DNA from: Petrolisthes cinctipes
Lineage: Eukaryota; Arthropoda; Malacostraca; Decapoda; Porcellanidae
Direction: 5' to 3'
DNA length: 64,000 nt
NCBI GenBank assembly: GCA_033782935.1
Contig: JAWQEG010002499.1
Location: 29,089-93,088, forward strand
A model generated the notes under the pieces. The model was given only the letters and a program-made list of their open reading frames with translations, did no database searches and was not told the DNA's origin. Shown here one piece after another: positions 1 through 12,116 of this stretch. Made by a program: the position numbers and the translations under genes. The first letter of the stretch is position 1, and the number at the start of each line of letters is the position of its first letter.

Positions 1-73
1 CACTATGTCTGTTATTAATTTTATCATATACAGTTAGTGGCAACATTGACTAACATGTGTGTTTTGTTTACAG

Positions 74-204
74 GGAAGAGTGGTGGGAGCAAGGAGGGGG
101 AGGAGAAAAAGGATGGAGGAGAATGGGAGCAATATAATGCAGGGGCAGCCTTCCTTGGACCTACTCTATGGGACAAGACACTCACCTATGATTCCGATCT
201 CAAG
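74..204 (+). CDS. Pdp1: PAR-bZIP transcription factor, conserved N-terminal exon (gene continues upstream)
   Basis: Internal coding exon with acceptor tttgtttacag ending at 73 and donor gtatgt at 205. It enters in the middle of a codon and leaves in phase 0 after a Lys. The peptide contains AAFLGPTLWDKTL and YDSDLK, matching the conserved N-terminal block of vertebrate HLF/TEF/DBP, so at least one exon with the start codon lies before the window. In this family the protein is a nuclear activator that binds palindromic TTAYRTAA-type sites; in flies Pdp1 is a clock-loop activator. The symbol follows the insect single-copy member. Orthology is inferred from the joined exons rather than from a search. 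Confidence 0.85.
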
Positions 205-780
205 GTATGTATCTCTTCCACTAACTGACAAAGATATTAGTTATTACATACTGTACTTAAGAGCTGAGATACTGTACAGTATCTACACTAAGAACACTCC
301 AGTAATGCTTTGAAGTGTCAGGAGATGGAAATTTACTGTGATCTCTAAAAGCCAAACCCACAATGGTGTGTTCTTTGTTATGGTCATATAGCTAATTGTG
401 CCTATCATTGATGGCACAGTACAGTAAGTCTCATGCAAGTGCTGAGCAGACATCTCAACTTCTCTTACAAAACATAAGAAGCTCTCACCCACATTGTATG
501 ACATGTTTTATAGGCTCTCATCACTAGCCAAAAATATACATACTATATTGTCTAGAAAAAGTGAATTTACTGTATTTCCCTCCCCCCTTCATCTTTTCAT
601 ATTGCTCCCCAATCATCTGAACTTCACCTGTCTCATACTATTTAAGGATATATTATGCCACTGATATTATTATTCTGTTCTCTGTCCATTTTTCTTGCTG
701 CTACCTGTTGTTGGCATTTCTGTCATAATTGGTGTCCATTTTGTTCAGTGAAACTAATTGGTGTGTTTTTCTCTCCACAG
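205..780 (+). other. Intron
   Basis: AT-rich intron with a normal GTATGT donor and a pyrimidine-rich acceptor. Small ORFs here have no recognisable domain. Confidence 0.7.
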
Positions 781-1234
781 CTGGAATACATGGACCTTGA
801 TGAATTCCTTAATGAGAATGGAATCCCCATAGAGGAAGGTGGGAAGGGTGGCCCCAATGCCCGCACCTCCACTACTGCACCCTCGAGTGGTAGTAGTGGA
901 GGAGGTGGCCGAGGTGGAGGTACCAGTGGGCCAGTACAAGGGCCTGCACCAGTGGTAGGTGGGTCGAGTACTGCAGGGGACTTGGGCAGCACTGGCCTGT
1001 CCCCAGCTGACCCGACCACCCCACAGTCTCCACCTCCCACGGCTGAGGTGTTGGTTGGCACAGGTATGGGTGTTGCACCTCATATGCCATCAGTACCTCA
1101 GAGCCAAGCCCAGCCTCCCATGACCGTCTGTCCTCCAACACTCTCTCCACTTGATTACAATAGTGATGACTATTGCTCCTCCTCCCCTGATGATTCAGAC
1201 CCTAACTCTCCCTCCCTTCAGGTCCATGAGCCAG
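781..1234 (+). CDS. Pdp1: PAR-bZIP transcription factor, activation-region exon
   Basis: Exon between acceptor ctctccacag (ends 780) and donor gtaaat (1235). It starts in phase 0, so YDSDLK joins directly to LEYMDLDEFLNENGIP, a near-exact match to the conserved acidic motif of HLF/TEF. The exon then becomes Gly/Ser/Thr/Pro-rich (about residues 25-115), and ends with an acidic, Ser-rich stretch (PLDYNSDDY...SLQVHEP). It contributes 151 codons plus one G, which is completed by the next exon. The low-complexity middle is typical of a disordered transactivation region; that role is an inference. ORF readings of this stretch on the opposite strand are shadows. Confidence 0.88.
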
Positions 1235-3988
1235 GTAAATCAGGGGAGTTTATGCTCCCCTTACACTTTCTTTTGTTGTTCTTGTATGGCTTCTCTTCTT
1301 TCTATGCTTATCTGTATGGTTATTGAATAGGTGCAACTCTAGTCTTTTGGTTCTTAGTTTGGTGTTTTCTGGTTTCTTTCACTCTAACTATGCTATTTGT
1401 GTTTGCTCTTTGAGTTTGTGCTTGCCAAGAGTCTGCATAATTTAGTTTCCAGTTCACTATATTCTGGCTTTTGCAATTTTCTGGATAGATGCATTACTTC
1501 TTTTCTCTGATCATTTGTGAGTTTTCCATTTCCTGCATTTTTGTAATCTGTATGTTTTCAAGATACTGGAATATTCGCATTTTTACTCCAGCCATATGTT
1601 AATTCTTTAGCAGCTAATATCTTCCTAAATCATTCTTTATAAAGTATGTCCTGCAAGTGACATTTCTACAATACCATATGTCTTATTCATGTCTGCATTC
1701 TGTAGATATTTGTGTGCTTTTTCTTACTCTTTAAGTAATAAAAATCCCTGGCTTCAAATGTACGGTAGCCTTCACCTTACAATGCCTTCTCCGTGTTTGT
1801 GCATCTTCTCTGATTTGCATTAGTCTTCCTCAGGCTAGAACTTTATAACAGATTTTACTGCAGCCTTACTAAAATCTAGCTATAATTTCTCTCAACAATT
1901 TAATGATATTGTTTGCTTGTGTATCTACTTCTGAATGAAATATTCCCTGCAGTTTTTTTTTTACACTCCTAACATTACGATGAGCTGCTACCAAGACAGT
2001 GCATGAATCAGTGTTTTATTTTTCATCGCTAGTTGTCTCAGGCCAGCAATAAGTTAATGTAAAACTCAGACTTGTTTATCATTTCATTTGTGTTGATAAT
2101 TGACTGGCAGAAGTACTGTACTTTATAAATTTATATTTCTCCATCTGTACCAGCAGATTTTTAACATTGTTTACTTATTACAAAATTATATTTCAATAAT
2201 TCAAGTAAAAGTATTATATATTTGAAATTCCTTCCAATATTTTGTACAGGTGAATCACAGCATAAAGATAATTCACATGAAATGGTGTTGGATATTAATG
2301 ACATGGTGTTATTGGCAGTCTTTGCTTGTACTGTATTTAGAGGCTTACATATTCTACTCTGCTTGTTTGTATAGTGCAATGTTTTTCTGCTATTTGTTCT
2401 TTTCTGTTGGTATGTTGTACAGTTATGTCTTGTCTTTGAGCTTGTGTACTTCAACCCGCCTTCATTGACTGGGCTGGGCTTCTCTGCTACATATATGATT
2501 TCTCTTTATTGTATGAAATATAATATGTGTGGCCCAGGAGGTCGGTTTGATGTTTACATTTGCATTCACCATTATGCCATTATTTTTATGTCATTCCCCA
2601 ATCATTAACAAATAGATACTGTTATGGTTTGGAGCCCTGTAGTAGGGTGATGGATTTCAGGTGTAAGAGAAATATATTTAATTTTTTTACTTACCGGTAC
2701 ATATTTAATGCTGGATATACTTACTCTATTTTCCTACCCAGTGATTGACCCAACCACTCGGGTAAATAAAATCATTATGGATTGAGCAAGAGTATATTAG
2801 AGAGGAACCAGGGTGAATTTAATTGCAGTAGAGTTTATGTTAACCATGAAGAGTGTAGATGAATGTATACCGGTAATGTTAAAAATGTAAGAATATCATT
2901 AGCATTTATGGTAGTGGTGATTTCATTTCAGTTATTATCCATTTGGGAGAAAAATTGTTAGGGATAGCTCAGATGAATTATATCAACAGCCAGCGTCTGT
3001 TATTTAAGACTTAATTGAAGTTGATTTTAATTCTTGCATGTCAGGATCTCGTTGTTGTGACTAGCCATTTAATATATTACTGTATATTAGTGATATTGGA
3101 GTCAAGATGTTGTACTGTAAACAGAGTGATTATAGGACAGTATTTCAATCCAATTTGTGCTCTCTTCTGGTAGGCATAAATACTGAAGGCATAAATACTG
3201 AAGTGATATTCTGCTTGTCCTGTTGATCATTCAGGCAATAATTATATAGGTTGGTATTAATTGAGACTTGTATTTTATGAACTTAATTGTGAGAATATAG
3301 GTAAGTACCTTTTGTTAAGTTTACCTAAGTGCATTAATGTTAGGATTCTTTTTAAAAACAGGGCTCCAAATCTTTGCATTATAGTATCCAAATTATGCAA
3401 ATCATTATATCATCTGTATAGATATAAGTGTTCACTGTATGAATCTGTATGTATGATTTGGATGATTGTATTTGGGTGTTATATGTACAGTATGCTAGCT
3501 CTTTTGGTCTTGTTAGTACAGTACTGTATTATGCTGTATTAAATAGAGCAGACCTGCAGATCTTTGAGTGCTAGTATAAAAAAGTTCAAACCATAGGCAA
3601 ACAATTTGGTTGGTCATGACTAATACTCAATTTATGAGTATAGCTTGCAGTATTATTGAATATATAATGCTGTATTTCTTTGCATATCACTATTATAACT
3701 TGAAACAGTAATACTGTACTATAATAGTTTCTAATAGTAAAATTAAAATGTTTCTTAGTTGTTTCCAGTGTCATTCTTGTACAGATTATTGATCATGATG
3801 TGTGAGGAAGTACAGGACAGGATATTACTGTACCGGGTGGTCCGAAAATCTTGTCACCTCCTACCAAATGTTTGAACATCATAGCTGTGAAAAATAAACT
3901 TTATGGAGGTAATAGCTAATCAGATCTTCCTTCTGTAGTTACAAAAATGAAGACTTATTCTAATAATGTCATGGCTCAAATATGTTAC
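1235..3988 (+). other. Intron sequence with nothing further recognised
   Basis: AT-rich intron DNA up to the MITE at 3993. The segment at 3830-3860 (cgggtggtccgaaaatcttg) resembles the end of a mariner-like element, but no matching second end was found. Many short tracts of the TGTACAGTA type occur. Confidence 0.6.
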
Positions 3989-3992
3989 TTAA

Positions 3993-4139
3993 GGGACCCT
4001 GTGATGTAGTCAGAAAATTGGAGGTAAATGAGTCCTTCAAAGATTGCCACGAAACACCACCTATAGGGAAGAAGTTTGTTTCGTGGCATAGTGAGGAGGA
4101 ATCAGAAGTCTCCAATTATCATACACGATCACAGGGTCA
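3993..4139 (+). mobile_element. MITE family 1 copy, TTAA-flanked, 147 bp
   Basis: Flanked on both sides by TTAA (3989-3992 and 4140-4143). The ends are inverted repeats: gggaccctgtgat at the start and atcacagggtc at the end. A second inner inverted pair (aaaattggag / ctccaatt) continues the stem. A copy of exactly the same length lies at 34182-34328. TTAA target duplications are the hallmark of the piggyBac superfamily; no transposase is present. Confidence 0.8.
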
Positions 4140-4309
4140 TTAAAGTGGAGCTACACTGGAATAATTAAGAAAGGGTCTTCCAAATTAGAAATAACGTACA
4201 AAAGTATTAGAGTGTGACTTGTGGAGAGAGTGAGAGTGAGAGTTGTGAGTGACGACATCTCGCGCCAGACTTGCTGTAACCCTCAGTTCTCGCGACAAAC
4301 TATTTTATA

Positions 4310-6415
4310 CGCTTCCCACCAACCTCCCCTTCCCTCCATTCCCTTAGTAGCCTACCTCCCCTCTCCTTTCACCCTCCCCTCTCCTTCCTTTCACCTTCCC
4401 CTCTCCTTCCTCTCACCCTCCCCTCTCCTTCCTTTCACCCTCCCCTCTCCCTTTCACCCTCTCCTTCCCTTCCTTTAACCCACCCCTCTCCTTCCCTTCC
4501 TCTCACCCTCCCCTCTCCTTCCCTTCCTCTCACCCTCCCCTTCCTTTCACCCTCCCCTCTACTTTTATTCACCCTCCGTTCTCCTTTCCACTCATCCACC
4601 CTCCCCTTCCTTCCATTCCTTTCACACTTCCCTCCCCTCTCCTTTCACCCTCCCCTCTCCTTTCACCCTCCCCTCTCCTTCCTCTCACCCTCCCCTCTCC
4701 TTCCTCTCACCCTCCCCTCTCCTTCCTCTCACCCTCCCCTCTCCTTCCTCTCACCCACCCCTCTCCTTCCCTTCCATTCCCTTTCCTTCCCTTCCATTCC
4801 CTTCCCTTCCCTTCCCTTCCCTTCCCTTCCTTATACCCTCTCCTTCCTTTCACCTTCCCATCTCCTTCCTTTCACCTTCCCATCTCCTTCCTTTCACCTT
4901 CCCATCTCCTTCCCTTCCATTCCCTTCCCTTATACCTTCTCCTCTCCTTCCTTTCACCCTCTTCTCTTCTCACCTTTTCCTCTTCCTTTTTTTCTCTCCA
5001 TTACCTTCTAATTCTCCGACATTCTCTACTCCTTCCTCACTTGTGTTCCTCTCATTCCTCCTTTCCTTCATTCCCTATCTCATGGTCTTTATCCATCTTT
5101 CATTCTCTCCTTTTTTCTCTCATTCTCCCTCCCTCCATCTTTTCCTTTCTCTCCTCCCCTCCCTCCCTCCCCGCCTTTTTCAATATAAATCCTACCCTTC
5201 ATTCCCCCATCTTCTTCCCTTCCTTTCCACTTCCTTCATTTTCCTTCATTTCTCGTCTTACTTTCCATCCTTTCCTACTATTCCTTTTTCCTTCCGTAAT
5301 TTTCTTTTCATTCCAGCAATCTTTTTTCACCTTCCTTCCAAATCCTATCATCCGTCCATTCATTTATTCATCTATCTATCTATCTATCTATCTGTCTATC
5401 TATCTATCTATCTGTCTATCTTTATTTCTATCCATCCATCCATCCATCCATCATATATTTCTTGCTTACTTTTCCTGCTTTGGCCTCATCCAGATATCTA
5501 CCCACCCATAATTCTTGAACCCTTCCCATTGCACCAACCCATGTACTGTATGTATGCATGCACCCTCCCTCCTCCTCCTCCACATTGTTGTTTACCCCCA
5601 CTTCTTTTCTGTTGGCCTGGTCTTCCCTTCCTCACTACCCTTTCCAGTTTTTTCCCAGACACTGTTCCCACGCACTTACCTCTCCTCTTTCTAGTACTCT
5701 CATCTCCTCTTCCTAACATTTTCCACCTACTTATACTCCTCTCGGCTTCATTCCTTTACCCTTTCTTATTATATGCCATGCCTCTCCATCCCTTCATCCA
5801 TCTTATTCCTCTTCTACCCTTCTCATTCTCGTTCTCTATCATTATGTCTTGCCTCTTCATTCCCTCTTCGCCATTCTCATTCCTTCATCCTTCTCCATTT
5901 GCATTTCTTTGCCCTTCCTCTTCATTCCTTCTTCACCCTCTCTCATTCCTTCTTCTACCCTTCTCATTCCTCTACTCCTCCCCTTCTCATTCCTCTTCTC
6001 CTCCCCTATTTTGCTGACTGCTTCCCACGTCTCCCTTCCCAATCCCTCTTCCTCCCTTTATCTTTCTACTCTTCCCCCACGTCACCAATTCTCTACTACT
6101 ACTACTCATACGGCATTATTTCCTCCTCGCCTCATCTTCTCTGCCTTTCCCACTTCCTTCCTCCCTCCCTTCCTTTATCTTCCTACTCCACACATCCGTC
6201 ATTATTTCCTTCGCTTCATTTTCTTTGCCTTTCCCACTTCCATCTCTCCTCCCTCTCCTACTTGTCTTCATTCATTCTGTTTGTCTTTCCTCACCCCTTT
6301 TCTACGATATATCAGCTACGCCTTTTTTAGTACATTGTTCTTTTATCCATTTTATTATTACTCTTATCATTTTTTACTTGAGAAAATGTACCGGCTCTTT
6401 TCCAACTTGTGTCTA
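4310..6415 (+). repeat. Long polypyrimidine tract, degenerate CCCTCTCCTTCC-type repeats
   Basis: About 2.1 kb of plus strand with very few purines. The 5' part is an irregular tandem array of CACCCTCCCCTCTCCTTCCT-like units (about 4360-4960). Farther on there is a short TCTA/TCTG repeat (5369-5418), a CCAT repeat (5430-5452), and then interspersed pyrimidine-rich text. The 156-, 185-, 190- and 324-residue open frames here are Ser/Leu/Phe/Pro read-through of low-complexity DNA, not genes. It lies in the intron between the exons ending at 1234 and starting at 7477. Confidence 0.85.
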
Positions 6416-6599
6416 AAGTAGGCCTACGTGTTTTAAGTAGATTGCAGCGATAATACATTGTAGATATTTGTATAGTTTTGATATTAATGATTCAGTTTGT
6501 CATGGTTTGAAGTAAATTTGCCCAAAAGGGTAAGCCGTAAGATGAGGGAGCCGGTACGTTTTCACAAAATACTATAAAAGGCACAGCTGTAGTTGATAT

Positions 6600-6895
6600 A
6601 GCCTAACCTACTCTTTTCCCTCCGTTGCTCACTCTCCATGTCTCCTGTTCTCTCCACTCCATCCTCTCCATGTCTCCTGCTCTCCACACTCACTCTTTCC
6701 TCTCCACACTCTTTCCTCTCCCTTGCTATCAACACTCTTTCCTCTCCATCCAACCATACACTCCCTTCCCATCCCCCAATCCTCCTCACTATACACTCCC
6801 TTACCTCCTATGCTCTCCACCCCACTGTACCCTCCCTACCCATCCCCCCTATCATACACTCCCTTCCCTACCCCCATCCTCCCTTCTCCACAGTC
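6600..6895 (+). repeat. Second polypyrimidine tract (CTCTCCACTCC / CATACACTCCC units)
   Basis: Imperfect repeats of tcctctccacactc and cctccc-type units on the plus strand, separated from the larger tract by about 200 bp of ordinary sequence. The overlapping open frames are artefacts of the repeats. Confidence 0.7.
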
Positions 6896-7282
6896 TGCGG
6901 CAAAATCGGTTAATGTTAATACGACAGTTCGTTAATATTTATAGTTGATCATTGGATTGATAATTGATAATCAAGTTATATAACGCATGCGACGTCTGTG
7001 AAAGAAATAATTATACTCGATTGATATACGGTAATTCTTACTTTTTATTTTTTATCGTAGTCATATCGCGGTTTTCAAATTGATTTTCTCTGTGTCATTG
7101 CATTACGTTCGACTTTTCAATAAATAAAAGAAACTATAGTGCCAGAATATGAAAGTCGATATAAACGCCTCCTGGGCCCACACTACGCTATACTGATGCT
7201 TAGAAGTTTTAAGTGAATAAATGAAGTAATTTCCTAGTGAGACCCAAATGACTAGTTATTCCTGGTTACTCGTGTATCGCAA

Positions 7283-7390
7283 TTATATAAGTGTGAGGCT
7301 GAGGTCCGACTCGGCTTGAGCTGTAATATACTTGCTGTTATATAAGTGCGGGAGGCTTGACTCTAACTTCAGCTGTACAGTAGTAGACGG
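7283..7390 (+). promoter_or_regulatory. Tandem duplication carrying two TATATAAG boxes upstream of the PAR exon (possible internal promoter)
   Basis: A 55-bp unit beginning ttatataagtg and running through an agctgta-type end is repeated. TATATAAG falls at 7284-7291 and 7339-7346, about 190 and 130 bp before the PAR-exon acceptor. An ATG at 7436 reads only four codons before TGA. PAR-bZIP genes in flies are known to use several promoters, so an internal start is possible, but nothing here proves transcription. Confidence 0.3.
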
Positions 7391-7476
7391 GGAGGGAGAG
7401 ATAAATATAACGCGCGTTTTCTATGAACTGCCATCATGACCGAGAACTGAGGGGGAACTTTTCTGTCGGTTCGCAG

Positions 7477-7576
7477 AAATTCGAGCAAGTCTGGGGCGAG
7501 ATCTAGTGCGACTGAACCACCCCAACAAACATTTAGTGAGGTCCTCCTCCACTGCGTCCACCAACTCCGACGTGCG

Positions 7577-7614
<38 letters not shown>

Positions 7615-7775
7615 TGTTACTGGGGGAGAAGTATTCCACGGTTATTGACTTCCAAGTATCACCTAACGATTTAGCCCTTGCCACAGTACCTGGCAAGAAT
7701 TTTGACCCTCGCACGAGATGCTTCACCGAGGATGAACTCAAACCGCAGCCCATGATCAAGAAGAGCCGTAAGCAG
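7477..7775 (+). CDS. Pdp1: PAR-bZIP transcription factor, PAR-domain exon with a poly-Asp tract
   Basis: The acceptor tcggttcgcag ends at 7476 and the donor gtgggt starts at 7776. The first two bases (aa) complete the G left over from the exon ending at 1234, and 99 further codons end in phase 0. The C-terminal half is the proline-and-acid-rich (PAR) domain: FQVSPNDLALATVPGK, NFDPRTRCFTEDELK and PQPMIKKSRKQ, which sits directly before the basic region in this family and contributes to DNA binding. Upstream of it is a run of 12 Asp residues encoded by a pure GAT repeat at 7578-7613. That homopolymer is not part of the family consensus and is probably length-variable. The readings in other frames are shadows. 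Confidence 0.9.
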
Positions 7776-7959
7776 GTGGGTTGAAGAAACGACTCAATCC
7801 GAGACTTCCGGGTTTGTATTTCGGGTCCGTATGCAGGAACCTCTGTGGTGCATACGACGGCGTGGTAGCGGTACGATGGCCCTGTTGTTTGTTTGTCTAT
7901 TTATGGAGTCATCGTATCGGTACCACGTCATCGTATACACTATGAATGTTGTTGATTAC

Positions 7960-8235
7960 GGCCCTTCCAGTCACCACACATCAGCATTCGCCACTACACT
8001 TGTATCATACCAGCCCATAGAGCTGCACCATACAACCCCACACTATACCATACCATATACCATACACTGTACCATACCACACCACACCACACACTATACC
8101 ATACCATACAGCTGCACCATAGTACACCACACCACATCATACCGGCCCATACAGCTGCACCATACTATTCTACACCATACCATATCACCATACCATACCA
8201 TACCATACCACACCACACCACACAATTTAATCTAC
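7960..8235 (+). repeat. Imperfect tandem repeat of ACCATACCATAC / CACCACAC units
   Basis: Irregular repeats of taccata and caccaca within a larger duplicated phrase (tcataccagcccatagagctgcaccata at the start recurs near 8137). The open frame across it is low-complexity. Confidence 0.75.
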
Positions 8236-8527
8236 TATAATTCAGCATTTTACACAACCACATAATTATTATTAGCATACAACACTGCTGCTTGTTACAA
8301 TGCCATACTATGCAGCAATACACTGTACACAACACCATCATGACATTCTTACCAACATTCCACCCTTATTCATTATCATTACCATTATTAAGGAATCTCT
8401 AGGATTAAGATTGGTTTGTTAAAAAAATGTCTCCAAATTGAGTACTGTAGGCTTATTATTCAGTAGCTGGTATAGGGAAGATATAAATTTAAGTTACAGT
8501 ATACTATATAAGCCTTCTTTCAAGGTA

Positions 8528-8693
8528 CATTCGCAATCCAAAATATATATCCAGGCTTACTTAGAATAGCCTGATCGAGTATTAAGTGAGCTCAAGCAAA
8601 CATGAGACAGGATAAGTGTTATAATTGGTATACAAGTAAGCCAAATGATTCAAAACTTCAACTTGACCTGGATACAAATTTTGGATTGCGAGT
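8528..8693 (-). mobile_element. MITE family 3 copy, TA-type, 166 bp
   Basis: Inverted ends: tcgcaatccaaaata with tatccagg at one side, and cctggatacaaattttgg followed by attgcgagtg at the other. A copy of the same 166-bp length, in inverse orientation, lies at 37501-37666. The left flank is TA; the right flank is mutated. No coding capacity; the 68-residue frame that crosses it is a shadow. TIR length and TA flanks suggest a Tc1/mariner derivative. Confidence 0.75.
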
Positions 8694-10813
8694 GGACAGT
8701 ACTGTACTAAAGTGTACTTGCCATATTGATTTAAACAATATACTACTGTACAAGGAACATGGACAGTTTTTCATAAAAGGCAGAGAGGTTACTTATCCTG
8801 CCATGTAGAGTTGTATGGTCCAGTTATGTAGCACATTTAAATATACAGTATGTGGAAGCAAACACTAATGTCGGATTGTTTCACCCTCTTGGACACGAAT
8901 GACTACACATTTAAGTTACAGAAAATATATTGTACAGTGTAATAATACACTACAGTACAGTGCATTTAATATGCATCAGTGTGGTTAAAGAATTTCTTTT
9001 GTCTTACGGCCCCTAGTACAGTACAGTACCAAAATTATTTGATGTTTTCTTGTACAGTACCTGTATATACATTTCACCGACAAAAAAGGTAAAAAATACT
9101 AATTTATTTTTTAAGTAAAATACCTGTACTGCACTATATACAAATGAGTAACATATGTGGCAGATGGTTTTATCACAGACCAAGCCTGCTATGTTACAGA
9201 AAAAGCTCATTGTGGAGAATATCCTGATAGGTAACATATTTTTAATGTATTGAATACCAACCAACATTGAATACCAACAACAAGAGTGTCTTGAGGTGAT
9301 GAAATGTTGCAGCATCATCATGGCACGAGCAAGAATCAAGAAATTAAGTTGAAAGTTGTTTGAAGAAATAAAAAGTAGAATAAAGGGAATAGTATGATTG
9401 TTGATAAAGGATAGATGGGATGGAGAGAGGCAGAGAAGAGTGAAAGACTAGAATAGAAGAATAAATAGAATGAAGAAAAGAATATGAGGAGATATGGAAG
9501 GTGGAATGGAGGTGACGAAGAGATAAAATTATGTTTGTTCTTGATTATAATCATGGCTAGTGATAAAGGAGAGGAAGATGGAGATGGTATAGAGAAATTC
9601 AAAGATATAAATGAGGAAATGCTAGCAGCCCAACAATCATTATCTACCTTCAATATCCAGAAACACCTGACATCCAAATCTTTTAAGTTAGAGTAGCGTC
9701 ACCCAATTATTATTAGTGTTGTCAGTGAGGTATACATGATAAAGGCTCTATAAAGACATTGGGTTCAAGAATTGCCATTTACAGAAAATGGTTCTCACAA
9801 AATTTCCCAGGTATTTTAAACTTTCTTTGGTATAATAAATAATATATACCTGTTTACATTACTTTTGTCATGATGTTCACAGTGGCACAGAAAAATAAGT
9901 AACACAGCAAAAAGTAGTTACGTATAATTTTGGCTTTCACAAAAACTGTACAGTACAGTATATTCAGTACAACCACACATGACAGTGTTGTTCCTGCTTC
10001 TGAGGCAAAAATTATAGTGTGTAACACATGAGACACAGATTGAACTGTCATAGCCAAACATGATATTGTGTAACAGCCTGACAACGGCAGTTATGGAGTA
10101 TGATTGACATATTCTAACCATACAATTATTGATGGCAATTTTCTGATGTATTGTTTGACCAGTACACTATGATACAGTACTATATGCTATTGTGAGAAAT
10201 CTGCATTTTATATTGACTTCACAGTGTTAATGAAAACTGAATTTGCATTTAAGCAAAATACTGTATATAGGTCCCCAGGTTCTAAAAAAACTATTCAGTG
10301 CCCCTTGTTCTGTACGGGTGCAGAATACTTTTTGAGGGCCTATACAATCCATAATATTGTGATGATCTCGGTTGCTAAAATCATTATTTTTAAGATGAAA
10401 TAGCAGTCACTAATATTAGGCAAGAAAATGATGTGGGGTTATGCACACACTATAATGGTAAGGTCTTTAAGAACCCTTTTCAATCAAGGAACAGTTGGGG
10501 GAAGGAAGAACACATCATACAGCGTACAGCATAAAGCATAGACACGTGATAGCCATCCCCATATAAGGGTATTGAATTATATGGATAGACAGCCAACACT
10601 TTAGAAAGTAAGCAAGTACATTAAGGTTCTGTACAATTACTTCAACTTTAGATATTTTCATTATAAAACAACCCTTAGTGAACTGTTCTATAAATGTAAA
10701 TACTCTTCCTTCCCTCTCCCCTCTTGGCCCTAGTACATTTATGTGTGAACTTAACCTCTAGCACCACCCTTCAGAGCCATGATGTGACTGACGACCCCCT
10801 GCTCCTTCGGCAG
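8694..10813 (+). other. Intron sequence with nothing further recognised
   Basis: AT-rich intron of the PAR-bZIP gene. A 70-residue acidic frame at 9484-9696 has no family match that I recognise and no splice context, so I do not call it a gene. Confidence 0.5.
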
Positions 10814-10951
10814 TTCGTGCCCATGGAGCTGAAGGATGATAAGTACTGGGCCCGTCGCCGCAAGAACAACCTTGCTGCCAAGCGATCCAGAGACGCACGC
10901 AGACTCAAGGAAAACCAGATAGCCATGCGTGCCAACTTCCTGGAAAAGGAG
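10814..10951 (+). CDS. Pdp1: PAR-bZIP transcription factor, basic region and first zipper heptads
   Basis: The exon starts after ctccttcggcag (10813), giving [21 protein letters not shown], exactly the expected PAR-to-basic transition; the open frame upstream of 10814 is intronic read-through. It ends with GAG at 10951 before gtaggt. The 46 residues contain the DNA-contact signature N-x2-AA-x2-SR ([13 protein letters not shown]) and the start of the zipper ([14 protein letters not shown]), with Ile36 and Leu43 of the exon in d positions. Phase 0 at the end lets either terminal exon (18565 or 21882) continue the helix. This is the most conserved part of the gene. Confidence 0.95.
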
Positions 10952-11689
10952 GTAGGTCTAGATTCTGGATGGAAGGAAGAAAAAAGGTTTAGTTTGTAAA
11001 ATTAATATTTAAGTCTACCAGAAATGCTATATGTCTCTCGTATCTCTCACATTGGAGTAAAACAGTATATTATCAGTTTGGCATTAGAATGATTTCATCA
11101 TTTCTCTCAGGGTTGGTGCATGATTTGCTTTACCCATTTACAGTAATATGTTGGTTATGTATTGAGCTCCCATTAATTTTGAGCCATTGAACACACTTTA
11201 TTTTAAATATTTGTTTAGGGATGTTCATAGACCCACTGAGAATCATACAACCATTCATATAAACTTTTGAAGGAGGAGGAGAAGGATATTGATGTCTCGC
11301 CTGCATTTTGATTTTGCTGTGTCATTTACACCTCAATATTGACCTGCATGTATTCATTTACATATATATGTAGTGTGTGTGGTTACAATCGTGTGTGCAT
11401 ACACAAGAAACTGATTATTGGCAATAGCATTAGGAAAACTACAATTGGTCTGTGGGTTTGTTGGTGTACTGATAGTGTGTGAATATGTTACTGCTGGAGA
11501 GCCAGGAGCTGTAAAAAGGAATTTTCCTTACTCTGCTCGTCTCACAAGGAGAATGACCAATTTCATTTAATTAAGTTCTGCTTCCAAGAAAAAAATATAT
11601 TTATATATGTAACAGAGGATGCTAAATTTACTGTACAGTATATGAATATGGAATAGACCTAGCTAGGATAGAGTTTCTTGATAAGTGAG

Positions 11690-12116
11690 CAGATGAACAC
11701 TAGAGACAGAAAGTAAAGGAAAGGTTGGTCAACTTGGTGACGACACTTTATATTGAAACAAGATTTAGAGCGAGTGTTGCTGATTCAGTGTCTGAAGATT
11801 TTGAGATCGGTGTTGAAGTACATTACGGGTCTGCTCTAAGTCCCATGTTAATTATTGGGGTAATGGAGGAGGCTTCAATTGAGTGCAGAAAAATATTCAT
11901 GGAAGCTACCATATGCAAACGATTTGGTGTTAGTAGAGAATATGAATGAGTTGGATGGTGTTGCAGAAGGAGTGGTGAAGCATTTATGTATGCTATTTGT
12001 GTGGCATCATAGACTGTGAAAGTTGAGTGAAAAATTAGTCAAGAGGTAGGGTATCAGCAGCATGGAGAAAGTGGAGAGAAATACCTGGATTACTGACAGA
12101 TAAAGCCATCCAATTG
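11690..12116 (+). pseudogene. Decayed LINE reverse-transcriptase fragment with internal deletion
   Basis: Reading across frames gives TLYIETRFRASVADS, then VEVHYGSALSPMLI (the family HQGSALSP block), then, after a shift, LPYANDLVLV (the catalytic YADD motif, here YAND), and finally AAWRKWREIPGLLTDKAIQL, which matches the C-terminal region of the LINE at 14.9-16.0 kb (SAWRKWRELASLLVNKGI). The zinc-finger region between YADD and this block is missing, so the copy has an internal deletion. It is a dead retrotransposon remnant inside the intron that starts at 10952. Confidence 0.7.

Noticed and set aside
5041..6421. Open frames of 156-324 residues rich in Ser, Leu, Phe and Pro
   Set aside because: They are the translation of a polypyrimidine tract in all three frames; composition is set by the DNA and there is no domain or splice context.
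10724..10813. Upstream part of the frame before the bZIP basic region
   Set aside because: Family alignment places the junction at KSRKQ-FVP, with a good acceptor at 10813; the earlier sequence is intron.
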